64,000 nt of DNA from Aquilaria yunnanensis (GCA_039654915.1 CM077597.1:56386001-56450000); one strand, 5' to 3'; positions 10,545 through 22,114 are shown, numbered from the stretch's first letter. Notes: generated by a model not told the origin, from the sequence alone. Numbers and translations: made by a program.

Positions 10545-10778
10545 CTAGAAGGGCCGAACATTCTCCCCTCCTTCTGGAATTTGGTCCCCCAAATTCCGCT
10601 GCAACTCTGGAAAAACACCAGGATATCTTTTCAGCATATCCTGCTCTGTCTCCCAGGTAGCTTCCTCCTCACTATGGTTAGACCAAAGGATCTTAACCAT
10701 CGGAATCCACTTAGTCCGCAGTTTCTTGACTTGCCTTTCCAAAATCTGAACTGGTTTCTCTTCATAAGTCAAGTCCTC
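10545..10778 (-). pseudogene. Chromodomain-like C-terminus of A pol (left unit)
   Basis: This is the C-terminal end of the A polyprotein, separated from integrase by an in-frame TAG at 10779-10781. It holds a chromodomain-like fold: a YEEKPVQIL segment, then IPMVKILWSNHSEEEATWE. In chromoviruses this module follows integrase and is thought to guide insertion into heterochromatin. The stop at 10545-10547 lies inside the LTR, so the frame overlaps the PPT and 16 bp of the LTR. Without readthrough this part would not be made. Confidence 0.8.
10561..10575 (-). promoter_or_regulatory. Polypurine tract of A (left unit)
   Basis: On the minus strand the sequence GGAGGGGAGAA immediately precedes the LTR. 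This is the expected plus-strand primer. Confidence 0.85.
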
Positions 10779-12071
10779 CTAAATGGGTATCACTGAAGGA
10801 TTTACTACCTGTCCGGGCTCAACTGTGCACTTCCTGAGTAAACTAACGTGAAACACATTATGCACTTGAGAAAGGTTAGGAGGTAAAGCCAACCGATAAG
10901 CAACTTTCCCAACTTTCTCTAACACTTCATACGGTCCAATGAATCTTGGAGCTAACTTGCCCCTCTGTCCAAAACGACTAACTCCTCTCATGGGCGACAC
11001 TTTCAGAAGTACTTTGTCACCAACCTCAAAACTCAATTCTCTTCTTCTTCTGTTTGCATATTTAGTCTGTCTGTCATTAGCTGTCTTGATTCTCTGCTGA
11101 ATCAACTTAATCTTAGCTGTAGTGTCAGCTATGATCTCAGGTCCAATAACCACTCTGTCTGTTGGATCTGCCCAACAATGAGGTGTCATACATCGTCTCC
11201 CATACAAAGCTTCATAGGGCGCCATTCCAATAACAGATTGATGACTGTTATTATAGGCAAACTCGATCAATGGTAAGTGCTGATCCCAATCACCTCTGAA
11301 ATCAATGACACACATGCGTAGCATGTCCTCCAAAGTCTGAATCACCCTCTCTGATTGTCCGTCAGTCTGTGGATGAAAAGCAGTACTGAGGCTAACTTTA
11401 CTGCCCAATGCTTCTTGAAAAGCATTCCAAAACCGTGATGTAAATCGTGGATCTCTGTCTGATATGATCTGATCCGGTATCCCATGGAGTCTCACAATCT
11501 CCCTGAGATATAACTGAGCCAACCTTTCCAATGTATAGGTGACTCTGATCGGTATAAAGTGTGCCGACTTCGTCAATCTGTCAACCACTACCCAAATAGC
11601 ATCATGCTGACTCCGGGTGGTCGGTAACCCCACTAGGAAATCCATAGTAACGGATCCCCACTTCCTCACTGGTAGAGATAAACTCTGAAGTGTGCCTGCT
11701 GGTTTCTGGTGTTCAGCTTTCACCACCTGACATGTCAAACACTTTGCCACATGTCCTCGTACATCTCTCTTCAGTCCTGGCCACCAAAAATGTGTCTTCA
11801 GATCTTGATACATCTTACTAACACCAGGGTGAATACTCAAAGTACTGCTATGTGCCTCCTGTAGGACTTGCTGCCTAAGTCCCTCAACATTCGACACATA
11901 GAGTCGATCACCATAATGCAGTATTCCATCTTTGTACTTGAACTCTTTCTTCAAAGCACCAGTCTTAGCTTCACCTGAAATCTTCTTCAACAATGGATCT
12001 TTCAACTGAGCTTCTCTGACTCTGGCTAACCAAGCCGTCTGAATTTCCAAAACGTAGACTAAGGATTTTTC
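10779..12071 (-). pseudogene. Integrase part of A pol (left unit)
   Basis: This frame continues that of the upstream gag-pol part after the TGA at 12072-12074. Numbering from codon 12050, His67, His74, Cys104 and Cys107 form the HHCC zinc domain. Asp137 (TMDFLVG), Asp198 (SDRDPRF) and Glu234 (GQSERV) form the D,D35E catalytic triad, all intact. A GPY/F module follows near GPYEVLEK, leading to FHVSLLRK. A TAG at 10779-10781 cuts off the chromodomain tail. No good ATG follows the TGA, so integrase could only be made by readthrough or supplied in trans. It would insert the element cDNA into the chromosome. Confidence 0.9.
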
Positions 12072-15000
12072 TCAACTTTGCCATAATTCATGCAAAGCTA
12101 AGAAACAATCCTTCAATGCTCCTTCTGAAGAATCTGTAGCCTGATCCTTGGACAAGATCACTCCTGTGTACTTCCGGCTCAAAGCATCTGCTACCACGTT
12201 CCCTTTACCAGCACAATACTCGATCGAACAATCATAGTCTTTAATGTACTCAATCCATCGCCGCTGTCTCATGTTCAGATCCTTCTGAGTAAACAAATAC
12301 TTCAAACTCTTGTGATCAGTGAAGATTCTGAACGATCTTCCCATCAAATAATGTCTCCATAATTTCAGTGCAAAGTTCACTGCTGCAAGCTCAAGATCAT
12401 GAACAGGGTAGTTCAACTCATTAGGCCTCAGCTGTCTCGAACCATAAGCAATCACCTGACTGTCCTGATGTAGAACACAACCCAAACCTGAACCTGACGC
12501 ATCAGTATAAACTGTAAAGGCTCTGTCCGGGTCTGGTAACACAAGTATGGGTGCACTGGTCAACTTTTCCTTCAGCTTCATGTAGGCTTCTTCACACTTC
12601 GGTGTCCACTCAAATTTCTGAGCTTTCCTGGTCAATGCTGTCAACGGCGTAGCTATCACAGAGAATTTCTCTATGAAGCGTCTGTAGTAACCTGCTAGAC
12701 CCAAGAAACTCCTGACCTCTGTAGCTGTAGTCGGTCTCTTCCAATCAACCACTGCTTGAACCTTTTCAGGATCAACTGACAAACCTTGAGCACTGATAAT
12801 ATGCCCCAAAAACTGAATCCTCTTGGACCAAAACTCACACTTAGAAAATTTTGCATAGTACTGATTATCCTTCAGCACTTGCAAAACCGTTCTAAGGTGC
12901 TCCTCATGCTCTGCTGTAGACTGTGAATAGATCAGAATATCATCGATGAAGACCTCAACAAACTGATCCAGAAATGGCTTAAAGATCCGATTCATAGCTT
13001 CCATAAATACTGCTGGAGCATTAGTCACACCGAAAGGCATAACCGTATACTCATAATGTCCGTACCTTGTCCTGAAGGCAGTCTTCGGAATGTCTTCCTC
13101 CTTAACTCTGATCTGAAAATACCCAGACCGAAGATCAATCCTGGAAAACACTCTCGCTCCTCTGAGTCTGTCAAACAAATCATCAATTCTAGGAAGTGGA
13201 TACTTATTCTTAACTGTCACTGCATTCAACTTCCTGTAATCGATGCACAACCTGAAAGTCCCATCTTTCTTCTTCACAAATAACACTGGAGCTCCCCACG
13301 GTGATACACTCGGTCTTATGAAACCTTTCCCTAGCAGTTCCTCCAACTGCTTCTTCAACTCATCCATCTCAGGAGCCGACATCCTATAAGGTGGTACTGA
13401 AATAGGCTCAACCCCTGGTTGCAGATGGATAGCAAACTCAGTATCCCTCCTAGGTGGTAACCCAGGTAACTCAACTGGAAACACCTCAGGAAACTGATTA
13501 GCTACAGGAATGCTCCCCAATTCCTCCTCTATAGTTACTCCATTCAACGAGTAATACTCCTCTTCACCCACTACAGGGATGGTATCTACAAGTCTAAGGT
13601 GTAAACTCTTAGCACTAGATGCCAACCCTCCTGTGCAAATCACTCTAGCCCCCTGAGCATCAATGATGTCAACTGAGTGATTCGCACAGTTAATTTGTGC
13701 CTTGTGCTTACTCAACCAATCCATTCCCAGCACCAGGTCATAAGATTTCAACTCAATCACCCACAACTCACAACAAAAATCATGATCACCTAACTGCAAA
13801 GGATACCTAGTAACCACTTCATTGGTCACAATAAAACCTCTCCCTACAGTCCTGATGAGTCTCAACTCACCCGCAATTTCACGCTGTAAACTATGCTTAT
13901 CTACCAAGGCAGAAGATATCACTGAAAGAGTAGCTCCCGTATCGAAAAGCACTCTAACACTACTGCTCAGAAAAGTAAAATTACCTCGAACAGCTGGCGG
14001 TTCTCTGGCCGCCTGGTTTGTCAAAGCGAAGACTCTCGGGTTCACTGCTGCAGCAACTACTCCAGGCCGGTTCCCAATAGCAAGCGGTACTGGAGGTAAA
14101 GCCCGAGACGGACCTGTAACTGATCGAACTCTTGGGCAATCCCTCGCCCAATGCCCTCTCTGACCACAGACATTGCAAATATCTGTACCCAGAGTACATG
14201 GTCTTCCACCATGGAACCGTCTGCACCTAGGACACACACCTGTCCTCCTCCTCTTAGATGGATCCTGGTTCCCTACCATTGGTCGCTTTCCAGCACTTTT
14301 CCCCAAGTTAGATGGCCCAGCTTCCACCTTTTTCACAGGTGCTCTGGAATCCTCGAATTCCCTTTCCAACGCCAATGCCTTCTGAACCATCTGGCGATAA
14401 CTCCTGATGTCAACTGTCGCCATATACCTCCTGAAAATAGGCTTCAGGCCCTGGGAAAACTTCTTGGCTTTCAGCTCCTCATTACCCAACATATATGGAG
14501 CATACCGGATAAGTGAGTTGTATCGCTGCTCATACTCTCGTACTGACATCTCTCCCTGTGTCAGATTCTCAAACTGGATCCTCCTCTGATCCTGTGCAGC
14601 TTCACTAATATACTCCTGTCTAAACTTCTTCTCGAAGTCTGACCACTTGAGCACCTTTTTCTTGTGCTCTGGACGAGTGCCATTACTCTCCCTCAATAAC
14701 TCCATCACGTCGTCCCACCAAAGACTGGCTCTCCCTCTCAGAAAGAAAGGTACTAGAACCATCCTCTGCTCTGTCTCATAGCCACCACAAGTGAAGAGTC
14801 TGTTCATAACAGACAACCAATCCTCTGCTCTATCAGGATCTCCTGTCCCGTCGAAACTAGGTGGATCAACTGTCTTGAATTTCTCTAACAGTCTCATCTG
14901 ATGTGGAGTATCTCCCCTCCTTGGAGCCTCCATCATCTCTGGTTCCTCAACCTCCTCAAGAACTTGGTTTTTGGGTTCCTGAGCTCTAGGCACTTGCTGT

Positions 15001-15242
15001 TGCTCAGCATGCCTTTCCTGTTCCTGTTGTGGCTCAACTTCCTCCTGGGCAACACCTCTGTCCCCATAATCTCTGAACATCTCTGTTACAAGAGTGTTCA
15101 TACCCTGTGCCACCTGAGCCATAGTCTCAGTCAAACTCTGTAGCACTCTGGATATCTCATCCAACCTCGCCACAACTGGGTCACTAGAACCTTCACCAGG
15201 TTCCCTAGTCCCCCTCGAAATTCCAGACCTAGTATCAACCAT
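12072..15242 (-). pseudogene. Gag-protease-RT-RNase H of A (left unit)
   Basis: The ATG at 15242 opens [11 protein letters not shown]; the frame is open only four codons further upstream without an ATG. In order: gag core (around residues 110-280), two Cys-rich segments with a CCHC knuckle [14 protein letters not shown] near residue 355, protease with FDTGA near 434, reverse transcriptase with FIDD near 765 (the YxDD-box variant usual in this group), and RNase H beginning [10 protein letters not shown] near 910 with [20 protein letters not shown] after it. The frame stops at TGA 12072-12074 between RNase H and integrase, where related elements read on. It is the replication polyprotein of a Tekay/Del-like element and lies antisense to T2. 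The identical stop in the right unit shows that it predates the duplication. Confidence 0.9.
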
Positions 15243-15363
15243 GATAACCTGCAACCACAGCCAGACGATAACACCAGATGTTGGTCAGTACTAACTTCCT
15301 AGCACTTGGACTTTACTACTAGATCTCAGTCTAAGCCTCCAATATCCATGAAATAAACCCTTA

Positions 15364-15375
15364 GCTCTGATACCA
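15364..15375 (-). promoter_or_regulatory. Primer binding site of A (left unit)
   Basis: The minus strand reads TGGTATCAGAGC, the standard plant initiator tRNA-Met primer site, seven bases inside the 5' LTR edge at 15383. Confidence 0.9.
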
Positions 15376-15382
15376 AAAACAC

Positions 15383-16246
15383 TGACACGATCCCCGTGCC
15401 CCTGCCCGGGATACCCTGTGAGCGTTTGTCTCACGGTGGATTGTAATTGGCTAGCTGGTTATGTGTGTGGATTAAATCCAATGCTACTAGTTGATTAACC
15501 TAGAAATGCAATATGTATGCACTTATGCTTTGACTTGGTTTATTAAAACCATAAAACATTTAATCATTTAGACATTTAGCCGGCTAAGTAAAATTCTATA
15601 TAAATAAATACAAAATGCCAAAGCATATCAAAATCAACCTTTGAGTGATTAACTACACATACACCGCTCGTGAAAGCATTTATACATAAGTAACTAATGC
15701 TCTCACCCAGAGAACAATCCCCTGAGTCAAGGACTCTTTATAACATAAATACCGGAGGCAAAATAAAGTACTGTATCAAAATACAAGACTTTGCTGAGAT
15801 CTTTTACCCTAGCTCCCACTTTGGACTCCTGTCCCAGTGGCGAGTCTCACAAGTCCTTTGCCAAGTGCTACTAGGCTCTGCAGCCAAAGGAAGAAGCAAG
15901 TTAGTACCACAGCCTGACCAACAAACCAACTAATCACTTAAGCAAGCTAGAAACTTAAAGTTTCTCAACTACCGTACCTTTACAGACAAAAGGTACTACC
16001 GTGATAATCTTCAGCGATTATCCGGTCCTGCTGCTCCAGACTCTGCATAACAAACAGGGAGTGAGAATTCAACATTCTCAGTAAGGGTCTTCGATGTACC
16101 TGCAAGAAAAAGCTAGGACTCTGGCTGCGAGCTCACACAGCATGAGGGTACTAGTCATATATATATATACTAGGTCGGTAGACCTCTCCTCAAGTAGTCC
16201 TCTGTATCAGGCCAAGCGCAATCACTTAGCAACCTGACACATATAC
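15383..16246 (-). repeat. Middle LTR of A, left part
   Basis: The first 864 bp (window order) of the shared LTR, ending with TATAC at 16242-16246, the left target duplication of the LARD. It serves as 5' LTR of the left unit and 3' LTR of the right unit. Confidence 0.9.
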
Positions 16247-17632
16247 TGTCACGCCCCGTACTGCCCCTGGCCCATCTGGGCCCAATTATCAAAGCTTGCA
16301 GCGGAAGTTATTCACATTTGAGGGGGCTTTATTTAATACTACGAGCACCTACGGCGTGAGAGTCCAGGATCTAATCTGGTTCTAGCTTGATTGATTATTT
16401 ACCTTCAATATGTTTCAGGGTGCTCTTTAAGGTCAAGCTAGCACCTATGCGGAATTTTAGTGTTCCAATTATGAGCTTTCTCAACTTAACAGATTTTCAT
16501 GCACATAATGCCCTTAGATGCCATCTTATCAAATCAGCGACCAACTCCATACAAATCTAGGTTCACTGGAGATCCTTCCTTAGGTACACATATTCAGCCA
16601 ATCAATCTTGCAATTCAAGCAAAGCAATCACTTAGTCCAGTAAGTGCATAGAATGTGTGCCCATCAAGTGTACTAGTCCAATGCATGGCAACAAAGAAGC
16701 CCATCTTATTTTCAAGTTTGAAAACATATTTGCATGTCCATGAGCATCAGCCAAGTCTAGTACACATAACATGAATATCCATCATGGCATTATTCATCAT
16801 AGTCATCCATCCAAGGCAAAGTTCATCATCATAAGTCAACCAGAACTATGCCTATCCATAGCACAGCAAACAAGCATCACCTACTTGGAAAACATACCAA
16901 GGAATGCTTTATGTCTAAGTTTATCTAGGTTCAAGTTTTACAGACCAAGTTTTCATGTCTACTTAATCTGTAACTCAAATAGACATGGAACACAATCCAC
17001 CTTATAGACCTTGTTCCCACAACTTCTAGACTCCATATCCTGCACAGGTAAGTCCACAACATTAGCTTGTTCCACAAGCAATCTATACCACACAAGTCAC
17101 TTTGAGCATATGATTTTACTGAGCATCACTATACACATACCCAACCTTTTAGTGTATCGTAACGAGTACTCTGGTACTCCTCGCTTGATCTATCAAGCCA
17201 TCCATTTCCTGAAAAATGTTTAGCAGGGCGGGTGAGTTATAAAACTCAATAAGAATCCCGGCGTGAGGTAGGTATCTCATGACTTTCATAGTCATATCCG
17301 GCTTTTAAAGCCAAAGTGTGCCAAGAACGTAATGGCATTTTCCATATTCCTGCAAAGGAAAACACTAAAACAAGAAAACACACAGTATGGCATGATAGCA
17401 ATAATAATAATAATAATCAGGGTCAGCATGCACAAACAATTTCAGAGAAGCACACAACTCAACGCACACACCACTGTTCCTCGTAACATGTGGGCATCGC
17501 AAGCATTCGCATTTGCATAACCATTTCCGGTCGACCATTTTTCTTATCTTATCTGAGCTCATTATCTTGGGACCGAGTTGGCCAAACTCGATACCAAGAC
17601 CCAAATGCTTGCTATTCTACTCATGAGTATAC

Positions 17633-17745
17633 CATCGTTGCCGAAGCAACACCACCTCGCCCAGTACGCACTTATGTGCCCAATTATCCATAGTTGCCGA
17701 AGCAACGATCCTCGTCCAATACGCACTTATGTGCCCAATTATTAA
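17633..17745 (+). repeat. Tandem pair of ~57 bp with a GTTGC-CGAA-GCAAC hairpin
   Basis: Two adjacent units each start with GTTGCCGAAGCAAC, a perfect 5-bp stem with a 4-base loop, and end with TACGCACTTATGTGCCCAAT. The second copy differs at a few bases. The pair recurs at +7,628 in the right LTR. Confidence 0.8.
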
Positions 17746-18261
17746 ACTAAGAAAGTACATGAGACCTCACAAAAGTAACAACCACGTAGCCCTGACATGC
17801 ACACCTATGGTCACTTGGTGCTTTGACCATCACATAGGGGCACTAATACTCACACTGAAAGGACATGGAAAATATACCATGGAGAGTGAGTATTGGGATT
17901 CTTACCACCATTTGTATAACCTTTTTGCTCATTGTCTTTGCCTTGCTTTGCTTTGTTTGTTGTTGTAACTTTGCCCTTGCCTTAATGGACCTATAAAGCC
18001 CAATACACTAGCAAGTTAATTTCTTACTTTTCATGAACCATGAGAACCATAATTTACCAAGGACTCTTGGTTTAACTTACTCAACCTTACTTAAAGAGGA
18101 AAGGCCCCATAATTACCCTTCTTGGTTAAAGTCCAATTCCAATTGTAGCCAATGTTGGCATTATAGCCAAGATGGCCAATGTAGCCATTGCTGCCAATTT
18201 AGCCCAAGTTTGCCTATGTAGCCCATGTAGTGAATTGTAGCCCATTTTCGCCTTGCTGTGA

Positions 18262-18480
18262 ATTGAGGCCCAACTTGGCCTTTTCTGAAAGTTTAGGCCC
18301 AATTGGCCTCTTCTGGAAGTTTAGGCCCAATTGGCCTTTTCTGGAATCTTGGCCCAACTTGGGCTTTCCAGGAACTCAGGCCCACTTGGCCTTCTATGGA
18401 ACCCAGGCCCACTTGGCCTGTTCTGGAACTCAGGCCCAACTGGCCTTTTATTAACTCAGGCCCACTTGGCCTTTTAATTC
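18262..18480. repeat. Array of GGCCCAA(Y)TTGGCC units, period ~25-31 bp
   Basis: About eight imperfect units each have the near-palindromic core AGGCCCA(A/C)(T/C)TTGGCC followed by a short TTCTGGAA-type tail. The spacing is not constant. The array recurs in the right LTR at about 25890-26108. Function unknown. It is not CRISPR-like. Confidence 0.8.
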
Positions 18481-18811
18481 TCTTCTGGACTTGGGCCTAT
18501 ATTAACCTTTTCAGGATTTAGCCCAATTCAGCCTTTAGGCCCAATATACATCTTCAGGACTTGGGCCTATATTAACCTTTTCAGGATTTAGCCCAAGTGT
18601 TGAGTCAAAGTAGCCCACTTGCCAATAATGCCATTATGGTCCATTTGGCCAATATTACTCAAAACTCTGTGTTTTCCACTCAAGCACCTCAAGAACAATT
18701 GTTGACAGAATTGTCCTTGAATTCTTCTTTTCCACTTTAGTTCCAAATTTTCCTTGTGAACACTTTTGCCACCAAATTACTTGGTTAACACACATCCTCC
18801 AAAAATTGGCT

Positions 18812-20130
18812 CCATGGCCGAATGCATGCTTCATTTCTTCTTTGTGATTTTTGCTTGTACAAGTCATCTAGGACTTAAAATATGCCAAGAACACTTGGCT
18901 CCACATGGCTAACATGCCAAGATATTAAAATCAACATATGGCCGAATTTTTCAAGCTTGATTTTTTTGCTCATAAGACTTCTACACATGGCTAACATGCC
19001 AAGATATTAAAATCAACATATGGCCGAATCTTTCAAGCTTGATTTTTGCTCATAAATCTTCTCTTTTTGCATCCAACTTTTGGCCATCAACATGCACACT
19101 CACAAGAACATCTTCACTACCAAGAACACTTGGTTTCAAGCTTGCATGCCAAAAATACCCATTTGGCCGAATATACTCCTTGCTTTTCTTTGCATCTTTT
19201 GTTTGTTTCTTTGCTTGGAAAGGCTATACAAGCCTCAAGGCACCAAGAACACTTGGTTTCAAGCCTCGAAATACCATGGACATTCATGGCCGAAACTTCA
19301 TCCTTGCTTTTCTTGGAGTTCTCCTCCATTTCCTTGCTTTTGATGGCTTAAAAGTGCCATGCATGCCTTGAACTCTCAAGTTGAGTCCAAGAGCACTATA
19401 AATCCTCCATGGCCGAACCTTCACTTGATTTTCCTTGCAAAAATCCAGCAAATACAAAGCATTAAAAAGTAATATCTAGCTCAAAACACAAGAAATTAAC
19501 AATGAAAACATGATTCACTTACAACCTTGTTTATGGCCGAATCTTGAGCTTGTTCTTCCTTGACGTTTTCCTTGTTTTTCCTGCTCCTCATGGCTTAGAA
19601 ATGCCATGCATGTTCATGAGCTCATGTGTGAAGCTCAAGAACAATAAGTTCCTCCATGGCCGAATCTTCAAGAGCTTGTTTCTTGATGTTCTTCTTCACT
19701 TCCTTGCTTCTCATGGCTTAGAAATGCCAAGCATGCTCATGAGCTCTTGAGATGAGCTCAAGAACACTATTTTCTCATCATGGCCGAATATTCACAAGCA
19801 TTTTTCCATGGGTTTTTCTTGACATCTCTCTTTGATTTTGGTCTAGATGTGTTTAGGAGGTTGAAAGCTTCATGAAAATGTGTTTGCATGTGGGAAAAGC
19901 TTGGATTTTGGTCATGGCCGAATTTGTTGAGGGAGGAAGAAGATGATGAACTTGGAAGAACACCATGGCTGGTTTTAGAGAGAAGGGAGAGCAAATGAGA
20001 GCACTTGGTGCTAGAGAGAGAGAGAATTAAGTGTTTGAATGGTAAAACAAGAGCATGGCCGAATTTAGTGCTTCCAATTAGAAGAAATGCAAGCCAAATG
20101 CATGTGAAATGCATATTTGGAAGCAATGGC
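18812..20130. repeat. Dispersed series of TGGCCGAA motifs
   Basis: TGGCCGAA, usually as ATGGCCGAAT or ATGGCCGAAA, occurs roughly eleven times over 1.3 kb, near 18814, 18950, 19020, 19165, 19290, 19412, 19533, 19660, 19782, 19916 and 20056, followed by a GGCCGGCC variant near 20127. The units 18901-18985 and 18989-19068 are a direct duplication containing one copy each. The B LTR carries the motif about eight times. Confidence 0.75.
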
Positions 20131-20781
20131 CGGCCATTTAATTTCCAAGTGGTGGGAGAATGGTCAAATGGCAATTAAACAATTCATTAGACAAATGTGA
20201 GTGGGGGGGAATAGTTTAATGGGGTATCTTGGAGCCATTAAACAATAATAGACAAAGGATAATGGAGTTTGTAGTGGAGGAATTAATTTAATGGGTAATA
20301 AACAAATATGAGTGGAGCAAATAAACAATGATAGTGGAGCATAAGTGGGAGACAAGCATGTGATGGGCAAATAATAATTAATATGTGAGTGGGAGACATG
20401 GGTGGCCAAACAATAATAGTTTAATGGGAAGTGGGAGACAAGAATAGTGGAGGAATAAAATAAATGATGAGTGGAATGTGCAGTAGGCCAAATTACTCAC
20501 TTGGTCCTCCATCTTTCTCCAACTTTGCAATTGAGTCCTCCCACCCAACTTTTCTTTGTGCAATTGAGTCCTTCAATTTCAATTTCCACCAATATCATCA
20601 TCACAACTCTTGGCCTAAGCCAAGCATAATCCTTGGAGTGTCCAACACTCATTAATGCCCATTCCTTAATAAATTCCAAGTCTCCAAAATTTTTTTGCCA
20701 AGTTTCCAAATTTGGAAACTTTTTCTGTCTTTACTCCACTTAACCCGGGATTTAGTCATTTAGTCCTTTCCGGGTATGACA

Positions 20782-20798
20782 ATACTCCCCCTCTTAAG
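20782..20798 (-). promoter_or_regulatory. Polypurine tract of the LARD-like element
   Basis: The minus strand reads AAGAGGGGGAGTAT directly before the LTR start TGTCA. The upstream GGA(A)ATTTGGAGG and CCAAATT blocks match the sequence before the B PPT. Confidence 0.85.
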
Positions 20799-20842
20799 AA
20801 ATTTGGCCCTCCAAATTTCCTAGGAGTCCAAAATCATCCTGC

Positions 20843-21110
20843 TCAGGTAGCCTGTTTAATACCAGAACACTGGTGGCATACCTTTCTGTCAAGCAGCCTC
20901 CTCCACTGGCCATATAAGTACTCATCTCCCCTTTTTATTTCAACTCTCTCTGTCAACTCCAGATTATAAACTGGATAGCTCTCCTCATAAGGTCTTACTT
21001 GCCTTGATCCACAAGTCATAGCTTGTTTTCTTTTTTTCACAACTCAGCCCATCCCATTAGTGAATAACTAACACTTCTCAGGGTCTGGTAAAACCAGCAA
21101 TGGGCTGCAG
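20843..21110 (-). pseudogene. RNase H fossil in the LARD
   Basis: A short frame contains GSRQVRPYEESYPVYNLEL, matching the RNase H segment [19 protein letters not shown] of B. Upstream, near 21080-21100, the DNA keeps a trace of the conserved LPDP region. Catalytic residues and most of the domain are gone. Confidence 0.7.
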
Positions 21111-21289
21111 TCAATTTCTTCACAAGTCCCTCACACTGAGGTTGCTTCCATTCCAAGATATCTTCATCTGCTTGAGATCAATAGCTTAACTATGCTCATT
21201 GATCAACTGTCCTAGGATTTCAATTTTTCTTAGCCCAGATTTGGCACTTAGCTTGCCATACAACTGCTATTCCTTTTCAGGCTAGGCAC

Positions 21290-21560
21290 CACTCTTGGGT
21301 GCTCCTTATGGGCTTTTTCATCCTTTGAGCACACCAATATGTCATCATTAGTAAGCCCAAATGGCATCACCATGTACTCAAAGCAACCGCTTCTGGTCCT
21401 ACACACTAACTTTAGGACCTTTTCTTCCTCGATTCTCAGCTGGAAAAATATCCAGGTTCGAGGTTTACCTTCCTCCTTTACAAAAGTATAGATGCTTTCC
21501 AGGTAGATGTTCCTGGTTAATGAGTTCTCAAGCTTTATTTTAATGAGTTCTGACTTAGTC
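21290..21560 (-). pseudogene. Reverse transcriptase fossil in the LARD
   Basis: The minus strand encodes an RT stretch matching [13 protein letters not shown] at about 21350-21400, fused directly to DDILVCSKDEKAHKEH. About 25 codons present in B between these segments are deleted, and Tyr is replaced by Cys after the aspartates. Frames before and after are broken. Inactive. Confidence 0.75.
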
Positions 21561-21739
21561 TTTGTCCTCCTTTGTATTAAATTGCCCTCGATACTTACTT
21601 AACTTCAGCTTCTTTTCATCCTTAGGCAATCACCTTCTTCATGAACATAGGTTTTGTGCTTCAGCACCCTTAAATGATCCTCTGGGACTAACCCAGGAAA
21701 ATTTCCATCATCAATGTCATTCCTTCCTGTCTTCCCCTG

Positions 21740-21905
21740 CTTGGTCCTGGTACTTGTAGTCTGTCATTTGGCTCATTAGCCAAACTACGCTCATTCTGAG
21801 CTACCTGCCTTTGGGCAGTTTCATCAGGTATCACCGACCTGGCATTTGGCTCTCTAGCCAAACCATGCTCACTTTGAGCTACCCGCCTCTCTAGTTCATT
21901 CCTAC
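21740..21905 (-). pseudogene. Gag N-terminus fossil with internal repeat (LARD)
   Basis: On the minus strand the DNA matches the start of the B gag (about 51190-51310), including TTGGCTAGAGAGCCAAATGC and GATGAAACTGCCCAAAGGCA. Two copies of the ATTTGGCTC..AGCCAAAC block lie about 75 bp apart. It sits 3' of the gag C-terminal remnant at 22115-22342, so gag order is scrambled relative to B. Confidence 0.65.
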
Positions 21906-22114
21906 CATTACCATTTCTGGGGTGGCAGCAATATTATCTGTCATCAATTCATTTCTGGTATTTCTAACCAGGCGCACTTCAGTGCATACTTCTGTCATTC
22001 ATCATTTCATTCCTCTGACTAACTTGGCAGTTTCCATAGACAATAATGCACTAGTATCAATTTAAAACTGATAATTCATAACTGCCAAATAAAATGTTAC
22101 CTGTCAGGGTTCTT

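Larger units (their letters stand above)
8086..10560 (-). repeat. LTR1 of A (3' LTR of the left unit)
   Basis: A 2,475-bp LTR bounded TG...CA and abutting a PPT at 10561. It contains a GTGAG/CTCAC hairpin near its left end, a 38-bp-period direct repeat (8911-8976), a short TA tract (about 8859-8870) and the CpG-rich palindrome cluster (9404-9532). It differs from the other two LTRs at 8120 and 8545, among the differences I noticed. Confidence 0.9.
16247..20781 (-). repeat. Left (3') LTR of the LARD-like element
   Basis: A 4,535-bp LTR. The left ~550 bp (the element's 3' end) is similar to the last part of the B LTR. The rest is family-specific and built from internal repeats: a 57-bp tandem pair, a GGCCCAA/TTGGCC array, an 80-bp duplication and a dispersed TGGCCGAA series. 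It also has a short TAA microsatellite near 17400. Many small ORFs here recur identically in the right LTR and show no protein similarity I recognise. Confidence 0.9.

Noticed and set aside
12072..12074. Programmed stop-codon readthrough between RNase H and integrase in A.
   Set aside because: Readthrough signals in retroelements are normally between gag and pol. A TGG-to-TGA or CGA-to-TGA mutation is simpler, so this remains only a testable alternative.
17395..17420. TAA/ATA microsatellite.
   Set aside because: Short simple repeat inside the LARD LTR, of no special interest.
18262..18480. CRISPR-like repeat-spacer pattern.
   Set aside because: Irregular spacing, drifting repeats, similar spacers, no cas genes and a plant context.
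16771..20709. Many ORFs of 60-135 codons in the LARD LTRs, present identically twice.
   Set aside because: They are LTR sequence duplicated by transposition. Frames overlap on both strands and show no domain, so identical repetition is not evidence of coding.
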